Origin: JAAFIP01 sp963775085
GTDB lineage: Bacteria; Pseudomonadota; Gammaproteobacteria; Burkholderiales; Burkholderiaceae_C
Length of the DNA stretch: 64,000 nucleotides
Assembly: GCA_963775085.1 (NCBI GenBank)
Contig: CAVZHO010000002.1
Span: forward strand, 868,001-932,000
Direction: 5' to 3'
In this document: piece after piece, positions 9,258 through 18,658 of the stretch
How positions within the stretch are numbered: position 1 is the first letter of the stretch
How the letters are laid out: each line of letters starts with the position of its first letter
Notes under the pieces: generated by a model
Seen by the model: the letters and a program-made list of their open reading frames with translations, nothing else
Told to the model about the DNA's origin: nothing
Database searches by the model: none
Position numbers and translations under genes: made by a program

Positions 9258-10186
9258 CTATGCCCAAGCCATACTCGCCGCCAAATCCCCAATCGACTTC
9301 TCCGTCTCCTGTCCCGCCGTGATCAGCCATTCGTTGAAGCTGTCGGTCACCGGGCTGTTGGCGACCGACAGGGGCGAGTTGGCGTAGTAGCGGCGCTGGC
9401 GCGCGGCCAGCATGCCAAAGGGGGCGCACAGCTTGCCCGAGATGATGTCGTCGGCCACCAAAAACAGCGGCACCAGCACCACGCCCAGGCCCTCGGCGGC
9501 GGCTTGCAGGGCAAAGTACATCTGCTCAAAGCGCAATTGGTTGTCGCTTTGCAGGCCGGGCACGGCGATGCCGCCGTCAGCCAGTCGGGCCAGGTGAGGG
9601 GCTCGGTGTCGTAGTTGATCAGGGTGTGCTTGGCCAAATCCGCCGGGCTTTGCAAGCGCCCGCGCTCGAGCAGGTCGGGGTGGCAAATGGGCACGATGGT
9701 CTCGGTCATAAACGGGATGGAGCGCAGCCCGGGCAGGCTCTGGTCGCCCGCACGGATGGCGATGTCGTAACTGCGCTCCTGGAAGTTGACCGGAGCGATG
9801 GAGGTGGTGAACTTGATCTCTACATCGGGCCGCTTGCGCTGAAACGACGAGATGCGCGGGATGAGCCAGCGCATGGTAAACGTCGGCGGCGCGTTGATGC
9901 GCAGGGCCGAGGGTGAGGCTTGCTCCAGCAACTGGGTGGCGGTGGCGGCAATGCGATCGAGCGCAGGCGTGGCGGCGGCCAGCAGCGTGCGGCCCGCGTC
10001 GGTCAGGCTCAGTTGCGAGGGCGAGCGGTTAAACAGCGGGGTGTTCAGCCAGGCCTCCAGAATCGCCACCTGCTTGCTGACCGCGCCGTGCGTTACGCCC
10101 AGCTCGCTGGCGGCCTTGGTAAAGCTGATATGGCGGGCGGCGGCTTCAAACGCACGCACGGCATTCATGGGGGGAATTTTTCTCAT
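9258..10186 (-). pseudogene. LysR-family regulator (GcvA-like), one frameshift
   Basis: An N-terminal HTH (AFEAAARHISFTKAASELGV) and most of the substrate-binding domain read in one frame to about position 9576; the rest (LQSDNQLRFEQMYFALQAAAE onward, of which 20 or fewer residues are quoted here as DNQLRFEQMYFAL) continues in another. One missing G in a GGCGG run near 9571-9576 explains the shift. Repaired, the protein is about 309 residues, normal for the family, and GcvA-like throughout. It is divergent from the molybdenum-hydroxylase operon 190 bp away, so it probably regulates that operon. No other damage is visible, so a sequencing error is possible. Confidence 0.85.
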
Positions 10187-10374
10187 GGCTGAAATCTATT
10201 TTGTCGTTGAATTGATGGCTAAATGCGTGAGTTTTTCTATTGCTATGTCGATAATAATACCAGTCTCCCCATGGGCTGTCGCCTTGGAGATACTTTGCCT
10301 ACCCCACACAGAAAATCCACCGACGTGAAACCCCTCATATCCCATCGCTGCGCCTGTGCGTGCAAGGCCTTCGC
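10187..10374. promoter_or_regulatory. Divergent promoter region, lysR / molybdenum-hydroxylase operon
   Basis: A 188-bp gap between two divergent genes, AT-rich near the lysR start (around 10190-10260). By the usual LysR arrangement it should hold the regulator's binding site and both promoters. I could not single out a convincing T-N11-A box. Confidence 0.4.
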
Positions 10375-11262
10375 ATGAAGGCCGCCGCGTTTGACTATGT
10401 CCGTGTCGACAGCCTGGCGCACACGCTGGCCCTGCTGGCCGAGCACGGGGGTGATGCCAAGCTGCTGGCCGGCGGCCAAAGCCTGGTGCCCATGATGGCC
10501 ATGCGCCTGGCGCGGCCCGCACTGCTGGTGGACATTAACCGCCTGACCGAACTCAAAACCATCCAGCCCAGCAACAGCACCATCACCCTGGGTGCCGGCG
10601 TGCGCCAACGCGACGTGGAAGATGCCCGCACGCTGGACGCGCCGCTACCTCTGGTGCAGCAAGCCCTGCGCTGGGTGGGTCATGCACAAACGCGTAATCG
10701 CGGCACGGTCGGTGGCAGCCTGGTGCATGCCGACCCGTCGGCCGAGCTGCCCTTGGCCGCCTTGGTGTTGGATGCCACCATGCGCCTGCATAGCCAGGCG
10801 GACGGCGAGCGCAGCGTAAGCGCGCAAGACTTTTTTCTCGGCCCCATGTTCACCGCCGTGGGCGAGACCGAATGCTTGACGGCCATCGATTGGCCGGTGT
10901 GGCAGGGAGGCCGTGTGGCCAGCGCCTTTGACGAGACCGCTATCCGCCATGGCGACTTTGCCATGGCCTCTGCCGCCTGCCAAGTGCAGCTCAATGCGGA
11001 TGGCGCCGTCAGCCGCGCCAGTTTTGGCGTGGGCGGCGTCAGCGGCGTGCCAGTGGCCTTCCCGGTGTTTGCCGCGCAGTTGGTGGGCCAGCGCATTACT
11101 CCCGCGGTGGCGCAGGAGCTGGCGCAGGCGGCAGCCCAGCAGACCGACCCCGGCAGCGACATGCATGCCAGCGCAGCGTTCCGCAGGCATTTGGCCGCCA
11201 CCTTGCTGGCGCGCGTGCTGGTGCAGGCGGCTGCGGCAGCCGCAGCGCAAGTTGCAGGCTAA
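10375..11262 (+). CDS. Molybdenum hydroxylase FAD-binding subunit (CoxM/XdhB-like)
   Basis: About 295 residues of the medium subunit family. FAD-binding motifs AGGQSLVPMM (near residue 35) and TVGGSLVHADPSAE (near residue 110) are present. It passes electrons from the 2Fe-2S subunit to FAD and on to an acceptor. The ATG at 10375 is preferred to the GTG at 10360. It is the first gene of an operon with the small and large subunits directly downstream. Only modest similarity to coxM at 19737 is visible, so this is a different enzyme rather than a recent duplicate. Confidence 0.88.
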   Translation: MKAAAFDYVRVDSLAHTLALLAEHGGDAKLLAGGQSLVPMMAMRLARPALLVDINRLTELKTIQPSNSTITLGAGVRQRDVEDARTLDAPLPLVQQALRWVGHAQTRNRGTVGGSLVHADPSAELPLAALVLDATMRLHSQADGERSVSAQDFFLGPMFTAVGETECLTAIDWPVWQGGRVASAFDETAIRHGDFAMASAACQVQLNADGAVSRASFGVGGVSGVPVAFPVFAAQLVGQRITPAVAQELAQAAAQQTDPGSDMHASAAFRRHLAATLLARVLVQAAAAAAAQVAG

Positions 11263-11272
11263 AGGACACACC

Positions 11273-11761
11273 ATGATTAAAAAATTAGCCATACAAATCA
11301 CCGTCAACGGCATCGCGCAGGCGCGCGATGTCGAGCCGCGCACCACGCTGGTGGACTTTTTGCGTGACGACCTGGGCCTGACGGGCACCCACATCGGCTG
11401 CGAGCACGGCGTGTGCGGGGCTTGCTCGGTGCTGCTGAACGGCGACCCGGTGCGCTCGTGCTGCATGTTTGCCGTGCAGGCCGACGGCATGCAGGTCACC
11501 ACCGTGGAAGGCCTGGCGCCGCAGCGCGGCCAACTCTCCAAAATCCAGGACGCATTTTGTGAAAAGCACGCCTTGCAGTGCGGCTACTGCACCCCCGGCA
11601 TGCTGGTTGCCTGCCACGCCTTGGTGGCGCACAACCCGCACCCGGATGAGGCGCAGATCCGCGAGGCGATTAGCGGCAACCTGTGCCGCTGTACCGGCTA
11701 CCAGCAGATTGTGGATGCCGTCCAATACGCCACGCAGCCTGAAGGGGTAGCCCATGGTTGA
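11273..11761 (+). CDS. Molybdenum hydroxylase 2Fe-2S subunit (CoxS/XdhC-like)
   Basis: A 162-residue small subunit with two [2Fe-2S] clusters. The plant-ferredoxin cluster is in CEHGVCGACSVLLNG and the alpha-helical cluster uses CGYCTPGM and CRCTGY. ATG at 11273 follows an AAGGA-type ribosome site. Its last 8 bp overlap the large subunit start, implying coupled translation. Confidence 0.95.
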   Translation: MIKKLAIQITVNGIAQARDVEPRTTLVDFLRDDLGLTGTHIGCEHGVCGACSVLLNGDPVRSCCMFAVQADGMQVTTVEGLAPQRGQLSKIQDAFCEKHALQCGYCTPGMLVACHALVAHNPHPDEAQIREAISGNLCRCTGYQQIVDAVQYATQPEGVAHG

Positions 11762-14189
11762 TAGCAAAGACGGTTTTTTTCGCTTCATTGGCAAACACCG
11801 CCGCGCGGTAGAGCATAAGCGCTTTGTCGTCGGCAAGGGCCGCTACGCAGCCGACATCCAGCTGCAAGGCATGCTGCATGTGGCCCTGGTCGCCAGCCCG
11901 TATGCCAGCGCCAAAATTCTCTCGATAGATGCCAGCGCCGCGCTGGCCATGCCCGGCGTGCATGCCGTGCTGACAGGCGACGAACTCTGCGCCGCGACCG
12001 AGCCCATGCTGCCCGGTGTCGATGCCCCGCAGGTCACCCGCTTCCCGCTGGCCAAGGGTGTGACGCGCTACGCAGGCGAATGGATCGCCGCCGTAGTGGC
12101 CGACAGCCGCGCACTGGCCGAAGACGCGGCTGAATTAATTGTGGTGGACTACGAAGCCTTGCCGCACGCCGTAGACCCCGAGGCGGCCATGGCGGTTGAT
12201 GCGCCCCTGGTGCACCCCGAGCACGGCAGCAACACGATTTTTAAACGCACCTTCGTCTGGCCCGCCGCCAACGGCGAGCAGCCCGCCGCGCAGCTGGCCC
12301 AGTGCGAGCACCAATTGAGCTACCGCGTGCGCTGGTCGCGCAACTCCACGGTGCCGATAGAGACCTTTGCCGTGGCCTGCGCCTGGAACGATGCAACGGA
12401 AATCATGGACGTGTGGGCCTCGATCCAGATGCCCAAATACCCGGACCAGTTGGCCAAGGCACTGCGCTTGCCCGGCAGCGCGGTGCGCGTGCATTTTGAT
12501 GTCGATGTAGGCGGCAGCTACGGCGTAAAACGTGGCCTCAAGCACACCATTTTGGTGGCCTACTTGGCGCGCAAACTCGGTCGCCCGGTGCGCCTGGTAG
12601 AAGACCGTTTGGAGAACATGCGCGGCGGCGATATGCAGGGGCCCGATCGCATTTTTGATGTAACGCTGGGCTTTAACAGCCAGGGCATGGTGCGCAGCAT
12701 GCGCATGCGCGCGATAGACGACATCGGTGCCTACGCGGGCCGCTCGCCGCTGCAACTGGGCAAGCCCGTGGGCGCCATCGTCGGGCCGTACCGCATCCAA
12801 AGTGTGGAGTACGAAGCCATCGCGGTGATGACCAACAAAACCCCGCAAGAGGCGGTGCGCGGCTTTGGCCAGGCACCCACGAACTACGCGATAGAGACGG
12901 GTATGGACAAAGTCGCCCGCTTTTTAAAGCTAGACCGCATTGAGCTGCGCCAGCGCAATTTGATTGGCAAAGACGAGTTCCCCTACCTCATCCCCAGCGG
13001 CACGCATTACGACAGCGGTGACTACAGCACCGTGCTGGGCAAGGCTTTAAACGCCGCTCCGTTTAACAAAATCGTGCAGCAGCGCGATGCGTTGCGCGCC
13101 AGCGGTCAGCTGGCAGGCATTGGCATATCCACGTGCCTGGAGCCCTCGGGCGGCAATTCGTCGTTTGAGCCTTTGTTCAACCCCAAGAACCAAACCACGA
13201 CGTGGATGGAGTCTTGCGTGGTGCGTATTGACCTGTCGGGCGCGCTCATCGCCCTCATGGCTACTTCAACATCTGGCCAGGCACATGAGACCATGGTCTC
13301 CACCGTGCTGGGCGAGGTGCTGCACCGTCAGCCCGACAGCATCCGCGTGGTGCATGCCGATTCGCTCAACGCCCTGCCGTCCAACAGCCCGGTAGGCAGC
13401 CGTATGGCCATCATGCTGGGCGGTGCGGCAGCGGGTGCAGCAAAAATTTTGCGCACCAAGCTGCTGCGCATCGCCGCGCACAACCTGCAAGTACCCGAGA
13501 GCGACTTGGTGTACGAAGGCGGTGATGTATTGGTGAAGAACGAGCCGGCACGCAGCCTGAGCTGGGACGCACTGGTAGAGATTGCCCACCGCAAATACCA
13601 CCAGCTACCCGCTGGCATGGAGCCCGGTCTGCAAGAAAAATTTGTCTGGGAAGTGCCCACCGGTGGCCAGATGCCGACTGCCGACGGCCGGGTGCAAATG
13701 TATCCCTGCCATTCGTTCGAGGCGCATGTGGTGCTGGCCAGCATCGACCCCGCCACCTGCAAAGTCGCCATCCAGCGCTATGTGTGCGGCCACGATTGCG
13801 GTGTGATGATCAGCCCCGACGTGGTGCACGGCATGACCTATGGAGGCATCTCGCACGGCCTGGGCGCAGCGCTGATGGAGAAGTTTGCCTACTCGGACGA
13901 GGGCCAGTTGCTGTCGGGCACCTTTATGGACTACCTGATCCCCAGCAGCATGGAAGTGCCCGCCATCACCATCGTAGACCACTGCACGCCATCGCCGCTC
14001 ACCGAGTTCGGTCAAAAAGGCTCGGGGGAAGCGGGCTACCTGGGCAGCCCGGCGGCGATTGCCAGCGCCATCAACGATGCATTGGCTGAGCGTGGTGCGT
14101 CGATTGACTGCCTGCCCATGACCCCGCAAGCCATCTGGAGCGCGCTACGCGCCGTCTCAAATGCTCAATCACAGGAAATTTCAAAATGA
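11754..14189 (+). CDS. Molybdenum hydroxylase large (Mo-cofactor) subunit, xanthine oxidase family
   Basis: An 811-residue catalytic subunit that binds molybdopterin cytosine dinucleotide. The family landmarks are a GGSYGVKRG loop, AVRGFGQAP near residue 370 at the substrate site, and the catalytic glutamate in KGSGEAGYLGSP near residue 758. The active-site loop is neither AYRCSFR (form I CO dehydrogenase) nor the AYRGAGR of form II, so the substrate is probably not CO. Neighbouring hydrolase and enoyl-CoA hydratase genes suggest oxidation of an aromatic, N-heterocyclic or CoA-linked compound. It overlaps its neighbours by 8 and 4 bp. Confidence 0.9.
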   Translation: MVDSKDGFFRFIGKHRRAVEHKRFVVGKGRYAADIQLQGMLHVALVASPYASAKILSIDASAALAMPGVHAVLTGDELCAATEPMLPGVDAPQVTRFPLAKGVTRYAGEWIAAVVADSRALAEDAAELIVVDYEALPHAVDPEAAMAVDAPLVHPEHGSNTIFKRTFVWPAANGEQPAAQLAQCEHQLSYRVRWSRNSTVPIETFAVACAWNDATEIMDVWASIQMPKYPDQLAKALRLPGSAVRVHFDVDVGGSYGVKRGLKHTILVAYLARKLGRPVRLVEDRLENMRGGDMQGPDRIFDVTLGFNSQGMVRSMRMRAIDDIGAYAGRSPLQLGKPVGAIVGPYRIQSVEYEAIAVMTNKTPQEAVRGFGQAPTNYAIETGMDKVARFLKLDRIELRQRNLIGKDEFPYLIPSGTHYDSGDYSTVLGKALNAAPFNKIVQQRDALRASGQLAGIGISTCLEPSGGNSSFEPLFNPKNQTTTWMESCVVRIDLSGALIALMATSTSGQAHETMVSTVLGEVLHRQPDSIRVVHADSLNALPSNSPVGSRMAIMLGGAAAGAAKILRTKLLRIAAHNLQVPESDLVYEGGDVLVKNEPARSLSWDALVEIAHRKYHQLPAGMEPGLQEKFVWEVPTGGQMPTADGRVQMYPCHSFEAHVVLASIDPATCKVAIQRYVCGHDCGVMISPDVVHGMTYGGISHGLGAALMEKFAYSDEGQLLSGTFMDYLIPSSMEVPAITIVDHCTPSPLTEFGQKGSGEAGYLGSPAAIASAINDALAERGASIDCLPMTPQAIWSALRAVSNAQSQEISK

Positions 14190-15025
14190 GTGCTGTAGTT
14201 CAAAAAACCATTCCTGGCCCCGGCGGCGACATGGCCGTCTATGTGCAGGGCGACCGGCAAGCACCGGCCGTATTTTTAACCCACTCTATTCTGTCCTCCA
14301 GCATGATGTGGGACGAGCAGGCCCGTATATTGGCGGAAACTGGTTGGTACGTCGTGCGTGCCGACACGCGCGGGCATGGCGCGTCGCAGGCACCCCAGCA
14401 GCCTTACGCCATGGCGGATTTGGTGGCCGACACCGTCGCCGTGCTGGACGCTTTGCGCATTGAGCGCGCGCACTACATCGGCTTGTCCCTGGGCGGCATG
14501 AGCGGACTAGGCCTGGGCATTCATTACGCCGATCGATTGCTGAGTCTGTGCATTTGCGATGCCCGCGCCGACGCACCACCCGCCGTGGCCGCGCCCTGGG
14601 ACGAGCGCATTGCCATCGCCGCCAAAGAGGGCTGTTGCGCGCTGGCCCAGCCCACTATCGAGCGTTGGTTTGGCAAGGCTTTTTTAGATGCCCATCCCGA
14701 TGTTGCACAGCGATTTTTTGACACCGCTGCGGCCACCAGTGCCGAGGGCTTTAGCGGCTGCGCCCGCGCTATCCAGGGGCTCAATTACCTGGCCGATGTG
14801 AGCCGCATCAGCACCCCCACCACCTTGGTGGTGGGCGGCAATGACGGTGTACTGCCTCAGGTCATGCGCGAGCTGCAGGCCTTGATTCCCGGCGCGGTAC
14901 TGGCCGAGATTCCGAGCGCCGGCCACTTGCCCAATATCGACCAGCCCGTGGCGTTTAACACTGTGCTGTGGCGGCATTTCATACGCGTGGCGAGCGGCAA
15001 GCCGATGCAGCGCAACGACATGTAA
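14186..15025 (+). CDS. Alpha/beta hydrolase (enol-lactonase-like)
   Basis: A 279-residue hydrolase related to 3-oxoadipate enol-lactonase (PcaD). The oxyanion region is LTHSIL, the nucleophile elbow GLSLGGMSGLG has its Ser near residue 97, Asp is in VVGGNDGVLP, and the catalytic His in SAGHLPNIDQP. The ATGA overlap with the molybdenum subunit shows it belongs to the same operon. It would hydrolyse a lactone, ester or similar intermediate made from the hydroxylated product; the exact substrate cannot be read from sequence. Confidence 0.85.
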   Translation: MSAVVQKTIPGPGGDMAVYVQGDRQAPAVFLTHSILSSSMMWDEQARILAETGWYVVRADTRGHGASQAPQQPYAMADLVADTVAVLDALRIERAHYIGLSLGGMSGLGLGIHYADRLLSLCICDARADAPPAVAAPWDERIAIAAKEGCCALAQPTIERWFGKAFLDAHPDVAQRFFDTAAATSAEGFSGCARAIQGLNYLADVSRISTPTTLVVGGNDGVLPQVMRELQALIPGAVLAEIPSAGHLPNIDQPVAFNTVLWRHFIRVASGKPMQRNDM

Positions 15026-15065
15026 ATGCAGCTCTTTCATTGATCTTTCTTCTTCAAGGACTCTT

Positions 15066-15794
15066 ATGCACCCCCAACTCATCATTCAACAAGACGGCCG
15101 CGCTTTGCGCATCAGCTTCAACCGCCCCGAAGACAATGGCGTGTCCGACAGCATGGCCGCCGCATTGACCCTAGCGCTCAACCAAGCGCATGAAACCTCG
15201 GACTGCGTCGTCATCCGCAGCATCGGCCCCGACTTTTGCACTGGCCGCATCCGCGACTTGCCCAGCCCCCCCTCGCCCGAGGCCTACAGCCGCCGCGATG
15301 AATACGACTCCATCTTTGGCAGCTACCAGGCCGTGCGCAACTGCAAAGTGCCTGTGATCGTGGCGCTGGAAGGCCGCGTCATGGGCTTTGGCACAGCACT
15401 GGCCGCGCTGGCCGATGTGTCGTTTGCTGGCAGCGCCACCACCTTCAACATCCCCGAGATCGAGCACAACGTCATGCCCACCATGGTGATGTCGGCCATT
15501 TATGACCGCATTAACCGCAACGCGATTTTGTGGATGGCCTACAGCGCAGAGTTCATCAACGCCGAGCGCGCCTTGAGCCTGGGCTTGATCAGCAACGTGG
15601 TGCCAGCAGACAAACTCAGCGCCGAGCTGGAGCGCTTTATCACCGTGCTGCTGAGCCGCCCGCGCCCCGCCATCTTGGGCCTGAAGGAATACATGCACAA
15701 CGCCCCGCGCATGGACGAGCAAGGCGCGATCGACTACGCGCGTAGCCTGCACTCTATCGTCAACACCTCGGCGGCGATGAAGAAGAAACATTGA
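15066..15794 (+). CDS. Enoyl-CoA hydratase/isomerase family protein
   Basis: A 242-residue crotonase-fold protein. The oxyanion-hole segment GRVMGFGTALAALADVSFAG is near residues 103-122, but glutamates seen at the usual hydratase positions are not obvious, so hydration is not assured; isomerase or C-C hydrolase activity is possible. It follows the hydrolase by 40 bp with a ribosome site (AAGGA) before ATG 15066. It points to a CoA-thioester step in the operon's pathway. Confidence 0.82.
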   Translation: MHPQLIIQQDGRALRISFNRPEDNGVSDSMAAALTLALNQAHETSDCVVIRSIGPDFCTGRIRDLPSPPSPEAYSRRDEYDSIFGSYQAVRNCKVPVIVALEGRVMGFGTALAALADVSFAGSATTFNIPEIEHNVMPTMVMSAIYDRINRNAILWMAYSAEFINAERALSLGLISNVVPADKLSAELERFITVLLSRPRPAILGLKEYMHNAPRMDEQGAIDYARSLHSIVNTSAAMKKKH

Positions 15795-15795
15795 C

Positions 15796-16458
15796 ATGGA
15801 AATCATCGGTACCCAAAGCATTCCCGCGCCGCGCGCCACGGTGTGGGCGGCACTCAACGACCCTGAGATCTTAAAGAAGTGCTTGCCCGGCTGCGAGTCG
15901 GTCGAGCGCACGGCGCAAGATGAATTCAAGGTGGTGGTGGTCACGTCGATTGGCCCGCTGCGCGCCCGCTTTAACGGCGTGCTGCGTTTGACTGAAGTGA
16001 ACGCGCCCGTGTCCTGCGTGATGGTGTTTGAAGGGCAGGGCGGTGCCGTCGGTTTTGGCAAGGGCTCGTCGGCTGTGACGCTGTCAGAAACGCCCGACGG
16101 CACCGATTTGGCCTACAACGCGCAGGCGCATGTGGGTGGCAAGCTGGCCCAGGTGGGATCGCGCTTGATCGAGAGCGTGGCCAAGAAGATGACCGATGAT
16201 TTCTTCAAGGCCTTTCGCAAGCAGCTCGCGCCTGATGCGGTGGTGGATGCAGTGGCTGCGGCCACTGCCTCGCCCGCCAAAACGTCCGCTGGCGCTGCGG
16301 CTTCAAATGTCAGTGCCTCGGCTGGCATCTCTACCAGTGCATCTTCCAATGCAAACCGCAACCCAGACCCGCGCCCCATGGTGCCCGCATGGTGGTTAGC
16401 CCTAGCGGCCATCATCGGCTCTGCGGCTACGATAGCAGGTGCGCTTTTGTTGCGTTAA
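15796..16458 (+). CDS. CoxG-like SRPBCC protein with C-terminal membrane anchor
   Basis: A 220-residue protein. An N-terminal CoxG/SRPBCC domain of about 150 residues (start MEIIGTQSIPAPRATVW, with GCESVERT and GKLAQVGSR segments) is followed by an Ala/Ser-rich linker and one C-terminal membrane helix (WWLALAAIIGSAATIAGALLL). CoxG proteins anchor or mature molybdenum hydroxylases at the membrane. It starts one base after the preceding stop codon. A second, independent CoxG lies in the CO locus at 23582. Confidence 0.87.
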   Translation: MEIIGTQSIPAPRATVWAALNDPEILKKCLPGCESVERTAQDEFKVVVVTSIGPLRARFNGVLRLTEVNAPVSCVMVFEGQGGAVGFGKGSSAVTLSETPDGTDLAYNAQAHVGGKLAQVGSRLIESVAKKMTDDFFKAFRKQLAPDAVVDAVAAATASPAKTSAGAAASNVSASAGISTSASSNANRNPDPRPMVPAWWLALAAIIGSAATIAGALLLR

Positions 16459-16504
16459 ACCTTTGCGCTGAAACTATGCGTTTAATTTTTATCAGGACAC
16501 CGTG

Positions 16505-17488
16505 ATGACCAACGCACGCTTTTCCCGCCGCACCGTCCTCCTCAGCGGCGCAGCCGCCACTCTGGGCCAAACCGCATTAGCGCAAAGCAGCGGCAAAGTC
16601 GTCAAAATCTTGGTCGGCTTCCCCGCAGGCCAGGCCACCGACATCGTGGCGCGCTTGCTGGCCGACCAGCTGCGCACGGCCACGGGCGACAACTACATCG
16701 TAGAGAACCGCCCCGGCCAAGGTGGCAGCCTGGCGCTGGGCCAGCTGGCCAAATCGCCCAAAGATGGCAGCGTGATGATGCTGGCCCATATGTCTGCCGT
16801 GGCCACCAACCCGCATATCTACCAAAGCGTGCCCTACGACTCACTCAAAGATTTTGAAGCCGTCGGTCTGGTCGGCGACCTGCCTTTCGTGCTGGTGTGC
16901 AATGCCGAGCTGCCGTTTAAAAACGTGCAAGACATGGTGCGCTACGCCAAGGCCAACCCAGATAAACTGAACAACGCATCGTCAGGCAACGGCACGGTGT
17001 CCCACCTGGCTATGGAAGAAATCAAACGCAAAGCGGGTATCACCATTACCCACATCCCCTACAAAGGCAGCGTGGCGGGCTTGACCGATGTCATCTCGGG
17101 CAACGTGTCGGTGGCGCTGGAAACGGCCTCTGCCGTGCGCCCGCATATCGAGTCGGGCCGCCTGCGCGCGCTGGCCGTGGGCAGCGCCAAACGCCTGCCC
17201 GGCATCTTGGCCAATGTGCCCACGCTGGGCGAACAGGGCTTTGAAAACTTCAACGCCGTCACCTGGCTGATGGTGCTGTACCCCGCAGGCACGGCCAAAG
17301 CCACGGTCAATGCGTCCTTCACCAGCGTCAACGCCATCACCGGCACCGCAGAAGTGCAGCAAAAACTGCAAGCCACCGGCCTGCAACTGCGCCACAGCAA
17401 TGCCCCCGATGAGGCCGCCGCCTACCTGCGCAGCGAGGTGAACCACTGGGGCGAAGTCGTCAAGCGCAGCGGTATCCAGCGCGAGTAA
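16505..17488 (+). CDS. Tripartite tricarboxylate-type (Bug) periplasmic binding protein
   Basis: About 327 residues. The N-terminus has a twin-arginine-like export signal (FSRRTVLLSGAAATLG) followed by the Bug/TctC fold: VGFPAGQATDIVARLLA near the start of the mature protein, YKGSVAGLTDVISG, and a C-terminal ligand lobe. It binds a small, usually carboxylated solute in the periplasm. It is the last gene of the molybdenum-hydroxylase operon, so its ligand may be the operon's substrate. No TctA/TctB partners are nearby, as is common for this overgrown family. Confidence 0.9.
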   Translation: MTNARFSRRTVLLSGAAATLGQTALAQSSGKVVKILVGFPAGQATDIVARLLADQLRTATGDNYIVENRPGQGGSLALGQLAKSPKDGSVMMLAHMSAVATNPHIYQSVPYDSLKDFEAVGLVGDLPFVLVCNAELPFKNVQDMVRYAKANPDKLNNASSGNGTVSHLAMEEIKRKAGITITHIPYKGSVAGLTDVISGNVSVALETASAVRPHIESGRLRALAVGSAKRLPGILANVPTLGEQGFENFNAVTWLMVLYPAGTAKATVNASFTSVNAITGTAEVQQKLQATGLQLRHSNAPDEAAAYLRSEVNHWGEVVKRSGIQRE

Positions 17489-17511
17489 GCGCAGCGCACA
17501 CCGGACATCGT

Positions 17512-17757
17512 TCAGATCGGCTTCTTGTGCGTACCATCGCACATCGGTTTGCTGCCACTGGCTTTGCAGCCACAAAAATATACCGTACTGCTGGCCGTAG
17601 CGCTGTATTTGACTGGTGCAAAAACCCCTTCAGCCTTGTGTGAACCATCGCAAAACGGCTGACTCTTGCTTTGCCCACAGGCACACCACCAATAGTCTTT
17701 GCCTGCCTCCACTGTCACTGCGAAGGGGGTGTTGGATGCTCGAACTGCTGCTGCCAT
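17512..17757 (-). CDS. Dual CDGSH-type iron-sulfur protein
   Basis: An 81-residue protein with two CDGSH-type 2Fe-2S motifs: CACGQSKSQPFCDGSH and CGCKASGSKPMCDGTH. Each has the Cys3-His1 spacing of the mitoNEET/CISD family. The ATG at 17757 has GGAG 8 bp upstream and is preferred over the GTG at 17769. Bacterial dual-CDGSH proteins are small redox or cluster-transfer proteins; the precise role is not known. It lies convergent with the Bug gene. Confidence 0.92.
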   Translation of the reverse strand: MAAAVRASNTPFAVTVEAGKDYWWCACGQSKSQPFCDGSHKAEGVFAPVKYSATASSTVYFCGCKASGSKPMCDGTHKKPI

Positions 17758-17813
17758 ACGTTTCTCCACAGGGAAAAGAGAGTTGATGCCGCGTCAGGGT
17801 GTGACGGCGGGAC

Positions 17814-18506
17814 TTACGGGCAGTGTATGCCGATTGCGCCAGAAAAAGAAGACCGGTACAGGGCGACGCTAATCACCATGCCCCACGTCATGCCAACGAA
17901 CATGCCGCCCAACATGCCGGGCAATGTACTGGTACCGCTTATCAGTTGCCAGCGGCCCAGCCATAAGGCACCGGATGTCATGCCCAGCAGCATCCAGCCA
18001 GAGCACATCAGATTTTGCAGGAACAGCGAACACAGATATTGCCCGCAATGAGTTCGCAGCATGCGCAGACTGGGGATGGCCAACAAGCCGCCTACCAACA
18101 TGCCCGCGTGCATCCAGGGTAAATAGGCCAGATGCAAGCGCAGGCCATCGTTGAAGCTGAGCAGGTTGCTTTGGTTGCACAATGATGTAAGCTGGGCCAA
18201 GCCAGCATGGCTGACATCCAGCCATAGCCCCGCCAGCATGCCACCAAAACCCAGCGACAACATGACATGCGGCGGTGACAAGCCGGCGCGCTGTGGTCGC
18301 ACCCAAGCCAAGGCGGCGCAGCCTGCGGCCACCGCAGCCAAGCTGCTGACAATAGTTACCGTAAGTTGCGAATTGCTACCCGACGAACCTTTTCCCAATG
18401 ACCACAGGGCTACACCCGTGAGGATAACCAGCAGGGCAGGCGTAAGCGAGGCAGTACCCAAACAGCGGGCAAGCCATGGCGCAGGAGGGGAGGCGGAATG
18501 GGACAT
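17814..18506 (-). CDS. Polytopic membrane protein of unknown function
   Basis: About 230 residues with roughly six hydrophobic helices (for example LTPALLVILTGVALWSLG, MLSLGFGGMLAGLWL, GMLGGMFVGMTWGMVISVAL). I do not recognise a family. It is divergent from the RcoM-like gene and shares its 5' region, so it may be CO-regulated. CO-oxidation loci often carry extra membrane proteins (CoxC/H/K), but this one shows no LytTR domain. Two internal His-containing segments (LRLHLAYLPWMHAG) might bind a metal. Confidence 0.7.
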   Translation of the reverse strand: MSHSASPPAPWLARCLGTASLTPALLVILTGVALWSLGKGSSGSNSQLTVTIVSSLAAVAAGCAALAWVRPQRAGLSPPHVMLSLGFGGMLAGLWLDVSHAGLAQLTSLCNQSNLLSFNDGLRLHLAYLPWMHAGMLVGGLLAIPSLRMLRTHCGQYLCSLFLQNLMCSGWMLLGMTSGALWLGRWQLISGTSTLPGMLGGMFVGMTWGMVISVALYRSSFSGAIGIHCP

Positions 18507-18658
18507 TGAACAATTAGCCTTGTTTTTTTTGACCGGTTGCAGACCAAATCGTTCCACCCCGCATGTTCTGCCCTTCGGGTAAATACCGTAACTGGTGGCT
18601 TGCAACGGCGGCGATATTACTAGTGAAGGGTTGTTGGCATGGTCGGACTATCGGATTC

